In this document: in pieces, positions 17,465 to 27,600 of the stretch
Layout: the number at the start of each line of letters is the position of its first letter
Position numbering within the stretch: position 1 is the first letter of the stretch
NCBI GenBank assembly: GCA_002398105.1
Contig: DHCD01000010.1
Location: 55,683-117,593, forward strand
From: Syntrophomonas sp. UBA4911
GTDB lineage: Bacteria; Bacillota; Syntrophomonadia; Syntrophomonadales; Syntrophomonadaceae
Direction: 5' to 3'
DNA: 61,911 bases
Notes under the pieces: model-generated
Databases searched by the model: none
What the model was told of the DNA's origin: nothing
The model's input: only the letters and a program-made list of their open reading frames with translations
Translations under genes and position numbers: made by a program

Positions 17465-19345
17465 TTGTTAAGGCGTCTGATTCAATGGATATTCGGTAAA
17501 TCATTAAAAAATGACCGACTTAGTACGGAAAAATACAGTGTTTTATGGGGAATGCCGCTATTAGCCAGTGATGCCATATCATCAGTAGCCTATGCGGTAG
17601 AAGAGATGCTATGGGTACTTATACCGGTAGTAGGTGCAGCTTCATTTTTATGGATGCCGCGTATTGCGATTGCCATTTTAGGTCTGTTGCTTATTTTAAC
17701 CTTTTCCTATCGCCATGTGGTAGAAGCTTATCCCAATGGGGGCGGAGCCTATATAGTGGCCAGGGAAAACCTGGGGCCGCTATACAGTTTGATTGCCGGA
17801 GCTTCCCTGGCGGTGGGCTATATTCTTACGGTAGCCGTCAGTGTCTGTGCCGGGACCATAGCTTTTACTTCAGCGGTTCCTGTACTCAATCCTTACCGAG
17901 TCGGCATTGCGATGATTTTTGTAATTCTTCTGGTCATAGGTAATGTGCGTGGAGTCAGGGAATCTTCACGTTTATTCAGCCTTCCTACCTATGCTTTTAT
18001 ACTGGCAGTTGTGGCTCTCGTAATTGTTGGGGCGGTTAAATATTACACCGGATATAATACGGTCATATCAGCTCCGGCTGCAACCCAGATACCTATTGGA
18101 ACCCAGGCCGTTACTTTATTTATTTTGCTTGCCGCTTTTTCCTCGGGCTGCAGTGCTTTAACCGGAGTCGAAGCCATCAGCAATGCGGTACCCAATTTTG
18201 AAGATCCGGCTCCCCAAAAAGCTAAGCTTACTTATCTTCTGCTGGCAGCTGCTATTGTGGTCTGTTTTGGCGGAATTGCCTACCTGACCAAGCTATATCA
18301 GGTCATACCCAATCCTGAATTGACGGTTATGGCTCAAATTTCACGGGCTGTTTTCGGCCCTGGCATTATGTTTTATTTTATTCAGGCTACTACCACTATT
18401 ATCCTGGCTATGGCGGCTAATACTGCTTTTGCCGGTTTTCCCACCCTGCTGTCTATTATAGCTCAGGATGGATATGCCCCAAGGCAATTGGCTTTGCGCG
18501 GGCATCGGCTCAATTATACCAATGGTATCGGTTTTCTGGCCTTTTTAGCTATTCTTTTGATTATAATTTTCAGGGCTGACACCCATTTGTTGATTGCATT
18601 ATATGCAGTGGGAGTTTTCGCGGCTTTTACCCTTTCCCAAGCGGGTATGCTGGTACATTGGCTGCGGACCAAATCCGAGGGCTGGCGACATAAAGCCCTG
18701 ATAAACGGTCTGGGAGCAGTTACTACTTTAATTGCTACGATTGTTGTCGGGGTCACCAAATTTACTCAGGGGGCCTGGATAGTTTTTGTGGTGGTTCCGT
18801 TAATTATTATGATTATGTATGGCATCAAACGGCATTATCAATCCGTAGCCCAACAATTAGACGTACCCAATGATTTATTGAAAACCCTGGATTTAGATAA
18901 CCCGCGTCCTAATCATGTTATTATTCCCGTCGACAGCTTAAACAGCATGGTAATAAAGGCATTGCGTTATGCCAGCAGTATTACCACCCATGTTGAGGTT
19001 TTCCATGTGGAACCTTACGAGGGTGAAGCCGACAAATTAAGACGAAAATGGGGTATGCTGAACACTGAGGTCCCTTTGATTATTAAAGAGTCTCCTTACC
19101 GGGATGTAGTAGGCTCGCTTATCAAGTATATCGACTCTGAAGAACACGCCTCCAAGCCCGGTGATATAATAACCGTACTTTTGCCCCAATTTTTTGTCTA
19201 TAAGTGGTACCATGTATTGCTGCATAACAATACCAGTATCTTTATAGCCCGAGCTATGCTCAATAAGCATAATGTAGTTGTATCGGTACTTCCTTTTTAC
19301 CTTAAGGAATCCGTGAAGAAAAAGTCCCGGATAGGGGATAGGTAA
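17465..19345 (+). CDS. kimA: KimA-type potassium importer (APC superfamily)
   Basis: A 626-residue membrane transporter with about 12 hydrophobic segments (residues 45-450) and a cytoplasmic C-terminal domain of about 150 residues. It matches KimA/YdaO in LLASDAISSVAYAVEE, AYPNGGGAYIVARENLG and ILTVAVSVCAGT. The C-terminal part also matches: NHVIIPVDS and VTVLIPQF-like ITVLLPQFFVYKWYH. KimA imports K+ with protons and binds c-di-AMP at the C-terminus. The TTG start has AAGGAAG 8 bp upstream and aligns with the family N-terminus (RRLIQWIFGK). The open frame begins 44 codons earlier, in the promoter region. An amino-acid substrate is possible but less likely. Confidence 0.82.
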   Translation: MLRRLIQWIFGKSLKNDRLSTEKYSVLWGMPLLASDAISSVAYAVEEMLWVLIPVVGAASFLWMPRIAIAILGLLLILTFSYRHVVEAYPNGGGAYIVARENLGPLYSLIAGASLAVGYILTVAVSVCAGTIAFTSAVPVLNPYRVGIAMIFVILLVIGNVRGVRESSRLFSLPTYAFILAVVALVIVGAVKYYTGYNTVISAPAATQIPIGTQAVTLFILLAAFSSGCSALTGVEAISNAVPNFEDPAPQKAKLTYLLLAAAIVVCFGGIAYLTKLYQVIPNPELTVMAQISRAVFGPGIMFYFIQATTTIILAMAANTAFAGFPTLLSIIAQDGYAPRQLALRGHRLNYTNGIGFLAFLAILLIIIFRADTHLLIALYAVGVFAAFTLSQAGMLVHWLRTKSEGWRHKALINGLGAVTTLIATIVVGVTKFTQGAWIVFVVVPLIIMIMYGIKRHYQSVAQQLDVPNDLLKTLDLDNPRPNHVIIPVDSLNSMVIKALRYASSITTHVEVFHVEPYEGEADKLRRKWGMLNTEVPLIIKESPYRDVVGSLIKYIDSEEHASKPGDIITVLLPQFFVYKWYHVLLHNNTSIFIARAMLNKHNVVVSVLPFYLKESVKKKSRIGDR

Positions 19346-19551
19346 AACAGTAACAGGGCCTTTCCGTCCCTAGCCGGCGGCAAATAATCAGAGGATTTCT
19401 TTTGGGGCGACATAATTGTTATAAATAAGCTAAAACAATGGCTTTACAATATCCTAAATCAATCAGCAACATTTAGACTTGAAGGAGATAGGAAAGATTT
19501 TATTTTCCGGCCTCTCAAAGTAGCTTGACGGGATCTATTGCAGTCCCATGG

Positions 19552-19581
19552 TTGACAAGGCTAAGAAAGGCAGACTATAAT
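19552..19581 (+). promoter_or_regulatory. Consensus promoter of yceD-rpmF
   Basis: TTGACA (19552-19557), 18 bp, TATAAT (19576-19581): a perfect vegetative sigma-A consensus. The start of transcription would be near 19588, and the ATG is at 19610. Confidence 0.88.
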
Positions 19582-19609
19582 TAATCTGGTGTTTTTATGG
19601 GGTGATAAT

Positions 19610-20131
19610 ATGAAAATCAACCTGGAGAGGCAAAGGGCAGGCTCTCGGGACAGCCAGGAGTTTTATTTTGATATACCGGGTAATGACGGATATCTGAAGG
19701 AACTGGGAGGCAAATACCGGGATAACCTTGAAGTGAAAGGGTTGGTGGAAAAGTCGGGCGAACACTACCTGCTTCGCGGTCAGGTAAAAACAGCCTTGGA
19801 ATTGCAATGCTCCCGTTGCCTGGAAAGGTTTTATTATCCGGTAGCTGTCCAGTTTCATCTTAACCTGGTGGAATCCAAATATCAGGCGGAATACTCCCGG
19901 GATGAGGATGTTGTGTTTTTCAGCTCCGATGAGGCTGAAATACAGCCGTACATAGAGGGGCTGGTATTTTCCGCAATCCCCTTGATACCCCTTTGCCGCC
20001 CTGACTGCAAAGGACTTTGCCAGCAGTGTGGTATTAACCGGAACCTGGTTCAGTGCCAGTGCCGAGATGAGAATACCGATCCCAGATGGGATAAATTAAA
20101 AAATCTCAAGGCAGGGAAGGAGGTTACTTAA
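19610..20131 (+). CDS. yceD: DUF177 (YceD) family protein
   Basis: A 173-residue member of the DUF177 family, almost always encoded before rpmF and linked to 23S rRNA/large-subunit assembly. Cysteine pairs LQCSRC (near 64-69) and CRPDCKGLCQQCG (near 130-142) plus QCQC suggest a metal site. The ATG is chosen for GGGGTGA upstream and the promoter position. Its stop overlaps the rpmF start by one base (TAATG), so the two are translationally coupled. Confidence 0.9.
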   Translation: MKINLERQRAGSRDSQEFYFDIPGNDGYLKELGGKYRDNLEVKGLVEKSGEHYLLRGQVKTALELQCSRCLERFYYPVAVQFHLNLVESKYQAEYSRDEDVVFFSSDEAEIQPYIEGLVFSAIPLIPLCRPDCKGLCQQCGINRNLVQCQCRDENTDPRWDKLKNLKAGKEVT

Positions 20132-20301
20132 TGGGAGTTCCTAAAAGAAGACAATCCCATGCCCGGAAAAACAAGCGCCGCTCCGAATGGGCCAAACTTG
20201 AAAAGCCGGGTCTGGTTGAATGCCCTCAGTGTCACGAGCTGAAGATGCCGCACCGGGCATGCTTAAATTGTGGGTTCTATAAAGGCAAAAACGTTATGTA
20301 A
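20131..20301 (+). CDS. rpmF: 50S ribosomal protein L32
   Basis: A 56-residue ribosomal protein: MGVPKRRQSHARKNKRR, then CPQC and CLNCG, the zinc-binding form. The SD GGGAAGGAGGT lies inside the end of yceD, and the ATG overlaps the yceD stop by one base. Confidence 0.97.
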   Translation: MGVPKRRQSHARKNKRRSEWAKLEKPGLVECPQCHELKMPHRACLNCGFYKGKNVM

Positions 20302-20314
20302 TATAAAAACTCGT

Positions 20315-20368
20315 CAAAAAGTAAGGTATAAAGTCTTTTAAAATAGACTGGTAGCTTACTTTTTGTTT
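20315..20368 (+). terminator. Terminator or attenuator between rpmF and plsX
   Basis: A perfect 11-bp stem CAAAAAGTAAG (20315-20325) pairs with CTTACTTTTTG (20355-20365). An inner AGTCT/AGACT stem (20332-20336, 20345-20349) adds to it. It ends in T residues. No FapR-type operator was recognised around it. Confidence 0.65.
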
Positions 20369-20388
20369 ATTATGAGGAGGTTTCAGGC

Positions 20389-21348
20389 ATGAAAATAGCT
20401 TTAGACCTTATGGGAGGAGATAACGCACCCAAAGAATTGCTGGCGGGTGCGATTAAATGGCTTAACGAGTACGATACCGGCCAGATTATACTGGTGGGCC
20501 AACAGGAGGTGATGGCGGCGGAACTTTCCGGCTGCAGCTACGATAGTCAGAGGCTGGCTCTGGTAAATGCCAGCCAGGTCATAGAAATGGACGAATCACC
20601 GGCAACGGCGCTGCGCAAGAAAAAGGATGCTTCCATAGTAGTGGCCACCAAACTGGTCAAAGAGGGGCGGGCCGATGCCGTAGTCTCCTGTGGCAGTACC
20701 GGAGCTCAGATGGCTGCTGCCCTATTTATTTTGGGAAGGATGGAAGGGATTGAAAGACCGCCGATTGTTGTTGCCATTCCCAGCCGGGGGTCACAGCCGA
20801 CCTTATTGATAGACGCCGGCGCCAATGTGGATTGCCGGCCTCTGCAGTTGGTGCAATTTGCCCGGTTGGGGCGGGCTTATGCCAGGGGCGTGCTGAACAT
20901 AGAGAATCCCCGGGTTGCTTTGCTTAATAACGGCGAAGAAGAGGGCAAGGGGAATAATCTCACCACCCAGACCTATGAGATCTTGCGTCAGCAAAAGAAT
21001 ATTAATTTCATAGGCAATCTGGAAGGACGGGATCTGTTCAATGACCGCGGTGATATAATAGTATGCGATGGTTTTACCGGCAACGTATTGCTTAAGGCCA
21101 TGGAAGGCATGGCCATGTTCCTGGCTGCAGGTATAAAGCAGGAACTGGGCACCATACCCTCAGCCTTTGCCCGGCTTGATTACACTCAGATAGGCGGGGC
21201 TCCGCTGCTGGGGATTAACGGAATCAGTATCGTCTGCCATGGCAGTTCCAGAAGGGAAGCGGTTTGTGCGGGGCTGGCAATTGCCGCCGAATGTATCAAT
21301 AATAATATTATTGCCCAACAGCTGCAGGAGTTGGCGGAATTAAGCTGA
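20389..21348 (+). CDS. plsX: Phosphate acyltransferase PlsX
   Basis: Makes acyl phosphate from acyl-ACP for phospholipid synthesis. The 319-residue protein begins MKIALDLMGGDNAP. It has the usual SCGSTGAQ, LIDAGANVDC and GFTGNVLLKAMEG. SD is GAGGAGG. The fab genes that usually follow plsX are missing; acpP comes next. Confidence 0.96.
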   Translation: MKIALDLMGGDNAPKELLAGAIKWLNEYDTGQIILVGQQEVMAAELSGCSYDSQRLALVNASQVIEMDESPATALRKKKDASIVVATKLVKEGRADAVVSCGSTGAQMAAALFILGRMEGIERPPIVVAIPSRGSQPTLLIDAGANVDCRPLQLVQFARLGRAYARGVLNIENPRVALLNNGEEEGKGNNLTTQTYEILRQQKNINFIGNLEGRDLFNDRGDIIVCDGFTGNVLLKAMEGMAMFLAAGIKQELGTIPSAFARLDYTQIGGAPLLGINGISIVCHGSSRREAVCAGLAIAAECINNNIIAQQLQELAELS

Positions 21349-21425
21349 AAATATTAATCTAACCGGCATCTGCTCCCTTAACCAGGTGTATAATATAATC
21401 AATTAAAATACTGGAGGTACTGGTA

Positions 21426-21677
21426 ATGCAGGAATTTTATGCCCAGGCCAGAAAGATTCTGGCCGAGCAGCTGGAAATTGAGCTGGAGAATATTGATATG
21501 GATACTAAATTCGAGGACATAAATGCCGATTCCATTGACATTGTGGAAATGATAATGGCTTTGGAAGACATTTATGACATTGAGTTTCCCGAAGAGGATC
21601 TGGAAGAGTATCCTACCATGGGTTCATTGGTAAAAGCCCTGTACCAATATCTTAAGCAGGCGCAAAATGAGTCCTGA
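21426..21677 (+). CDS. acpP: Acyl carrier protein
   Basis: An 83-residue acidic ACP carrying acyl chains on 4'-phosphopantetheine at the Ser of NADSIDIVEMIM (about residue 37). Most ACPs read DSLD; here Leu is Ile. SD is GGAGGT. A TATAAT lies at about 21390. The last 11 bases overlap rnc, implying coupled translation. Confidence 0.94.
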   Translation: MQEFYAQARKILAEQLEIELENIDMDTKFEDINADSIDIVEMIMALEDIYDIEFPEEDLEEYPTMGSLVKALYQYLKQAQNES

Positions 21678-22401
21678 GAAAAACGCGGCCCGTAACTTTA
21701 TAAATGATAACCAGCTCGAATTTAATAATCCCGACCAGTTAGCCATGGCATTAACCCATCCGTCTTATGCCCAGGAGAAAAATTTTATCCATAATAATCA
21801 GCGGTTGGAATTTCTGGGGGATGCGGTATTAAGCTTTGTGGTCGCCGAGTATCTGTATAATAATTACACGGACAAGGCTGAAGGCGAATTGACCAAGATC
21901 AGGGCCCGGGTGGTTTGCGAGAAATCACTGTTGAATGTAGCCCGGAAAATCAATCTGGGTAAATACGTGCTGCTGGGAAAAGGTGAAGAAATGTCGGGGG
22001 GGAGAAAGCGAAAATCCATACTGGCGGACACGGTGGAAGCGGTTATAGGCGCTATATATCTGGACCAGGGCTATAACCAGGCTCGAGACTTTATTCTGCA
22101 GCATCTGGAGGATTATATAGTTGAAGGGGCCGGGGGCGATTACTATGACTATAAATCCCGGCTGCAGGAACTGGTACAGGGGAAAAACAAGGAAAACGTG
22201 CACTATACTATCATTGAAGAAAGCGGCCCGGCCCACTGTAAAAACTTCATTGCCGGAGTATATTTCCAGGATCAGCTCCTGGCTACAGGTGAAGGCAAAA
22301 GCAAAAAGGAAGCGGAACAGAATGCTGCCGGTAAGGTGCTTAAAGACCGGGTCATGGTAGAAAACATCGGTAAGGGAAAATACAGTGCCTCAACATTATA
22401 A
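21667..22401 (+). CDS. rnc: Ribonuclease III
   Basis: Double-strand-specific endoribonuclease for rRNA and mRNA processing. The 244-residue protein has the catalytic signature NQRLEFLGDAVL (about 41-52), with the second acidic set in DTVEAVIGAIYLD. A C-terminal dsRNA-binding domain (about 155-230) follows. It overlaps acpP by 11 bp and the following radical SAM gene by 17 bp. Confidence 0.97.
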   Translation: MSPEKNAARNFINDNQLEFNNPDQLAMALTHPSYAQEKNFIHNNQRLEFLGDAVLSFVVAEYLYNNYTDKAEGELTKIRARVVCEKSLLNVARKINLGKYVLLGKGEEMSGGRKRKSILADTVEAVIGAIYLDQGYNQARDFILQHLEDYIVEGAGGDYYDYKSRLQELVQGKNKENVHYTIIEESGPAHCKNFIAGVYFQDQLLATGEGKSKKEAEQNAAGKVLKDRVMVENIGKGKYSASTL

Positions 22402-23476
22402 TATTCCCTTGTTTATACCCCATCTGGGCTGCCCCTTTCAATGTATATTCTGTAATCAGAACAAGATTGCTTCCTCCCGGGGAGTACCGGCTATCAGTGA
22501 CCTTACTGCCATTATTGATGAATACCTGTCCACCATGGCTGACGATAGCGAGAACATTGAGATAGCCTTTTTCGGTGGAAGCTTTACCGCCATTGACCAT
22601 GAATTGCAGGGAAAATACCTGGCAGCCGTACAGCCTTACCTAAAAAGCGGCAGGATCGGCAGCATCCGCATATCTACCCGTCCCGATTATATTGATGACC
22701 GGATCCTGAGTTTCCTGGCCGGCTATGGAGTGAAGACCATTGAACTGGGAGTACAGTCACTATGCGATGAGGTTTTAAAAGCATCCGGCCGCGGCTACAG
22801 CCGTGACGATGTTTTTAAAGCCAGTCATCATATAAAAGACCGGGGGTTTAAATTGGGTCTGCAATTGATGATAGGATTGCCGGGGGATAATTATGAGCGG
22901 GACCTGGACAGCACCCGCCAGGCGGCCGCCTTGAATCCGGACCTGGTACGGATATATCCCACTCTGGTTATAGCCGATACCCCATTAGAGAGCCTTTTTC
23001 ATGAACATAAATATGTGCCTTTAAGCCTTCCGGAAGCGGTTGCTGTCTGCAAAGACATGTTCCTTATTTTCCAGCAGCAGGATATTAATGTCATTCGCAT
23101 GGGTCTGCAGCCGGGAGAAGAATTACGCAGCCCCGGCGCCGTAGTGGCAGGGCCTTTTCATCCATCTTTCGGGGAATTGGTCGAGCAGGAAGTATTCAAG
23201 GAGCAGGCCGGTATGGCTCTGGGCAATTACAAAGAAAAAGCCGGGCTTAAACCCGACCTGGTATTGATGGTTCATGAAAAGGACATATCCAAAATGACGG
23301 GTCCGAGAAAAAGTAATCTGTTATTTCTGAAGAATGAGTGGCAGCTGGAGAGCCTCAAAGTGAAAGCCCATCCGGATCTGGTCCGCGATACCGTGGCGGT
23401 CGCCCCGGCGTCTGATTCAAGACCGGCTTTAATTTTGACCAGAAAACAATTTTTATTATCAAAGGGTCAATGCTGA
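22385..23476 (+). CDS. Radical SAM protein, Elp3-like (between rnc and smc)
   Basis: A 363-residue radical SAM protein with the 4Fe-4S motif CPFQCIFC (residues 16-23), followed by FFGGSFTAI and the ELGVQSL block typical of the Elp3/coproporphyrinogen-oxidase branch. It lacks the GNAT acetyltransferase domain of true Elp3, so it is shorter. The GTG start overlaps the end of rnc. Similar genes sit between rnc and smc in many clostridia. The reaction is unknown, with RNA modification inferred. Confidence 0.82.
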   Translation: MPQHYNIPLFIPHLGCPFQCIFCNQNKIASSRGVPAISDLTAIIDEYLSTMADDSENIEIAFFGGSFTAIDHELQGKYLAAVQPYLKSGRIGSIRISTRPDYIDDRILSFLAGYGVKTIELGVQSLCDEVLKASGRGYSRDDVFKASHHIKDRGFKLGLQLMIGLPGDNYERDLDSTRQAAALNPDLVRIYPTLVIADTPLESLFHEHKYVPLSLPEAVAVCKDMFLIFQQQDINVIRMGLQPGEELRSPGAVVAGPFHPSFGELVEQEVFKEQAGMALGNYKEKAGLKPDLVLMVHEKDISKMTGPRKSNLLFLKNEWQLESLKVKAHPDLVRDTVAVAPASDSRPALILTRKQFLLSKGQC

Positions 23477-23513
23477 TTTTATTTTCCGCCGAATCGACTT
23501 TAACCATATATTA

Positions 23514-23544
23514 GACCAGAGAATAGCCAACTCTGGCCTTTTTT
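23514..23544 (+). terminator. Terminator after the radical SAM gene
   Basis: CCAGAG/CTCTGG stem with a 9-nt loop, then CC and a T-run. Confidence 0.78.
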
Positions 23545-23639
23545 GACGCAATTGCGGGTTTTATATGGTTTTTTGCCAAAAGGTTTTAAAAGCCCGGTGT
23601 ATAATAAATATATTATTGATTTTATGATAAGGACAGGCT

Positions 23640-24599
23640 ATGCGGCAAAAGATATTAAAGGAACTTATAGAAAACCATGACCACTATATCAGCGGCAGTG
23701 AACTGGCCGGACGGCTGGGAATCAGCCGGGTGGCGGTATGGAAACATATTGAGGCCCTGAAAGAAGAAGGATACGGGATAACCGGTGTCAGCGGCAAAGG
23801 CTACCGGTTTAGCGATATTGGAGTAATAATGCCGGAAATGGTTAAAACCAGCTTGGCCGGACAAGTGATTGGCCGCGAGATTATCTATTATCCCCGTTTG
23901 GATTCCAGCAACGAAGCCCTTAAGCGTAATCTGCAGAACCAGGCCATAGAAGAAGGTACGGTTTATGTGGCGGGAAAACAGGAGCAGGGGAAAGGACGCC
24001 GGGGGCGCCGCTGGGAATCGCCCACCGGGGGTTTATGGTTCTCTTTTTTGTTGTGCCCGAATCTGGCTATGTCCCAGACGGCCTTGCTGTCACTGACATT
24101 TGCGGTAGCCTTGGCCAGGAGCCTTGAAAATCTGGGGCCGGTATATATCAAATGGCCCAATGATATATATTATCGGGATAAAAAGATAGCCGGCATCCTT
24201 TTGGAAATGAGCGGCGAAATTGATCTGGCCGATTATCTGATTGTAGGCATTGGACTTAATCTCAATACCCAAAAAAGGGACTTCCCCGGAGCTGTTGCCT
24301 TGGATGCCACCTCTTTATTGGAAGAGGGTGGCGAGGTAATAGCGGCTAATGATATGCTAATAGCGGTATTAAAAAAACTTAACCAATATTACTGTGAGTT
24401 CTTGCATTCCGGTTTTGCCGGTATTCGGCTGGAGTTCAAATCTCTCTGTATGCATCTGGGTAAAGAAATAGAGGTTATACAGGGGGCGAGAAAGATTCGT
24501 GGCCTAAATAGTGACATTGGCGAAATGGGAAACTTAATAATAGAGAGCCCGGACGGTCAGTTAAGCATAAGCACCGGAGACGTCAGGGTGGTTAACTAA
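23640..24599 (+). CDS. birA: Bifunctional biotin ligase and repressor BirA
   Basis: Attaches biotin to carboxylase carriers and, with biotinyl-AMP, represses biotin genes. The 319-residue protein has an N-terminal winged helix (ISGSELAGRLGISRVAVWKH in part, residues 17-36) ending in SGKGYRF. The ligase motif GKGRRGRRW (about 116-124) and KWPNDIY follow. A TATAAT at 23600 lies about 40 bp upstream of the start, without a clear -35. No biotin biosynthesis genes are nearby. Confidence 0.95.
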   Translation: MRQKILKELIENHDHYISGSELAGRLGISRVAVWKHIEALKEEGYGITGVSGKGYRFSDIGVIMPEMVKTSLAGQVIGREIIYYPRLDSSNEALKRNLQNQAIEEGTVYVAGKQEQGKGRRGRRWESPTGGLWFSFLLCPNLAMSQTALLSLTFAVALARSLENLGPVYIKWPNDIYYRDKKIAGILLEMSGEIDLADYLIVGIGLNLNTQKRDFPGAVALDATSLLEEGGEVIAANDMLIAVLKKLNQYYCEFLHSGFAGIRLEFKSLCMHLGKEIEVIQGARKIRGLNSDIGEMGNLIIESPDGQLSISTGDVRVVN

Positions 24600-24616
24600 C
24601 AGGGGGAGGCAAACGG

Positions 24617-27600
24617 GTGTATCTCAAACGACTGGAGATCAAAGGTTTCAAGTCTTTTGCCGACAGCACGGAAATAAATTTGCGGCCGGGAATAAATATA
24701 ATAGTCGGCCCCAACGGCTGCGGCAAAAGCAATGTTGTGGATGCTATCCGCTGGGTGCTGGGGGAAGCCAATATTCGTCATCTGCGGGGACACAAAAGCG
24801 AAGATGTAATATTTAACGGAACTGATGTGAAAAAAGCCCTGGGAATGGCTCAGGTGGAAATAGAACTGGATAATCGCGATCAGCTTTTGCCTCTTGATTA
24901 TAGTGAGATAACCCTTAACCGTAAGGTCTTCCGCAGTGGAGAAAGTGAATTCTATATCAATAAGTCCCGGGTACGCATGAAAGATGTCAGCGATCTCTTT
25001 ATCGGTACCGGTTTGGGAAAAAAAGGCTATTCCATAATCAGCCAGGGTGAGTTGGAGCAGGTATTAAATGGTCAGGCTCTGGATAGACGCTTAATATTGG
25101 AAGAAGCCTCCGGCATAATAAAATACCGTCAGCAAAGGGATGAAGTTAAACGGCGTCTGGAGAATACCGGCAACGATCTGCTGCGTCTGGGTGATATAAT
25201 AACCGAGGTGCGGGAGCGCAGGGAAGAACTGAGCCATAAAGCAGATAAAGCCAGGCTTTATCTGCAGCTGCAGCAGGAATGTCAGCAGCTGGAAAAGAGG
25301 ACCCTGACGGCTGAAATCTTAAAGACAAGTCAGGAACTGCAGCGTAAAAGGGAGGGACTGCTGCAGTATCAGAATGAAAGTTCATTATTGCAGCAGAACC
25401 TGTCCGGGCAGGAACAACAACTGGAACAGGAAGAGCAGAGGCTGCAAGTTCTGCAGCAACAGCTCAACAGCAAGCAGAACCAGGTCTACCAGACCCAAAA
25501 CGAGCTGAGTTCCCTGCAGGGGGAACTGAAACTCTGTGCCGAGAGGATGAAAAACCGGCAAGATCGTTTAGAGCAGTGCCGGGCTGACGAAATAAAATAT
25601 AATGATATGCTGACCCGGCTCAACCAGGATCTGACCCTGAAACACCAGGATTATCACCTCCAGGAAGCGGACTACCGGCAGCGGGTGGGGGATTGTGAAC
25701 GCCTGGAACAGGAAATAGCCGAGTTGGAACAGCAATTACATAAAGACCGGGATCTGTTTGCCCAGGGCAAGACCCAGGTCTTTGAGCAGATGCAGGAAGA
25801 AAGCCGCTTGAAAAATCAAATAAGCGAGCGGGAAGAACAGCTTAAAAAGCTGGGGGAAAGAAAAGAGCGGCTGCTGATTCGATTAGATGAGTATAAGAAT
25901 AAAATCCAGCAGTATAATCGTGACTATGAAGCCTTGCAAAGCCAGATCAGCAGTTTTAAAACCTCGCTGGCAGATAATGACCGGCAGCTGGCGGAAATGG
26001 AACAGCATAGAGTTGAGCTGGAGGCAGGATATCGAAAAGTCGAGGCGGACTATGCCCAACTAAATCAGGAAGGGATAAAAATTAATAACAGCCTGCAAGC
26101 GCTAAAGGAAATGACCCGCAATCTGAGCGGGTATTCCAGCGCGGTTAAATCACTTATGAAGGCGGGCAGGGCAGGAACGCTGCAGGGAATAATGGGGATA
26201 CCGGGAGAATTCATAGACGTTCCCCCGGGAATGGAAATGGCCTTAGAGATAGGTGTGGGCCGGGGACTGGAGAATATCGTAACCGATACGGTAGAACACG
26301 CCCGCCAGGCGATTGAGTTTTTAAAGACCCATAAGCTGGGCCGGGTCACATTTCTTCCTTTGGATGTTTTGAAAACCCAGCCGGTACCGGAGAAGATTCT
26401 GCAACAGCTGGAAGGGCGGCAGAGGGTAGTAGGGCTGGCTTCCCGGGTGGTAGGTTTTGATTCCCGCTACCGGGTGGCAATAGAATACTTGCTGGGGCGG
26501 GTGTTGATAGTTGAAGACATGAATACCGCTATCCATATATTTAAAAATATAAACTATCCGTTGCGTCTGGTCAGTCTGGAAGGTGATCTGGTCAATGTGA
26601 GCGGTGCGGTAAGCGGGGGAGCCAAGCCTTCGTCCCATGGCAACAGTCCGCTTATACGCCGGGGAGAAGAGAAACGTTGGCTCAAACAGCAGGAGGAAAA
26701 TACCCGGGCTCAAGGCGACAAACAAAAAGAGCTGATAGCTTTACAGGGTGAATTGGAGCAATCGGTTGCGGCCATAAACGCGGTGAAGCAAAAACGGCTG
26801 GAGTGCAGTATGGCGGTGGACATAAGGGAAAAGCAAATTAAAGAGATCGCCTCCAGTATCAGTGAGGGTTCCGAACTGATAGAAGGCTTCCAGCAGGAAA
26901 CCAAGGAGCTGGAACAGCAAATAGCTGAGCTGCAGAACGATATGGCCGCGATGCAGGATCAGTTAGGAGGAATGCATGGGGAGAGTGAAAAAGCCACCGC
27001 TCATTTGGAAGAAATGAGGGGACAACTGGATCTCCAGCAAAGAAACCTGGAAGTTTGCCGGGAGAGGCTTTCTTCCCAGCAAGAGCAACTGGCAATGAAA
27101 AGGAGAGAATTGGACAATATAAAGAATAACGCAGTTCAGTTTGAAAAGGTGCAGCAATCCTACCTGCAATCGGTCGAGGAAGCCAAACAATTGGGTGAGC
27201 AGATGGCAGCCCAAAACCGCCAGGAAGAACTGCGGGGGAAGGAATTGCAAAAAAAGATTGAAGAAGAGAAGGTTAAAGTTGCAGATTTAACCGGGGAAAT
27301 AGCTCAGCTTAAAAAGTCTGACGACCAGGGTAGCATAAATATCCGCAAGCTGCGCCGCGATTTGTTGCCGGGAAGGGAAAAGTTAAGCGAACTGGAAAGA
27401 CAGAGCCGTAACCTTGAGCTGGCCATAGCTAGATTGGAAACGGAATTATCAGCCCTTAATATAAAATGGAAGGAAAAATTCCGCGATGACATTGAATTAG
27501 GGGCAGAGATACCAGATCACGCTGAAATAAAAGCAGGCAAGCTGCGAATTGAGCAATTACAGGCTGAACTGGAGCAGATGGGGCCGGTTGACCCTGAATC

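Noticed and set aside
20302..20388. A FapR operator between rpmF and plsX
   Set aside because: The palindrome there is a long terminator-like hairpin and does not match the FapR consensus.
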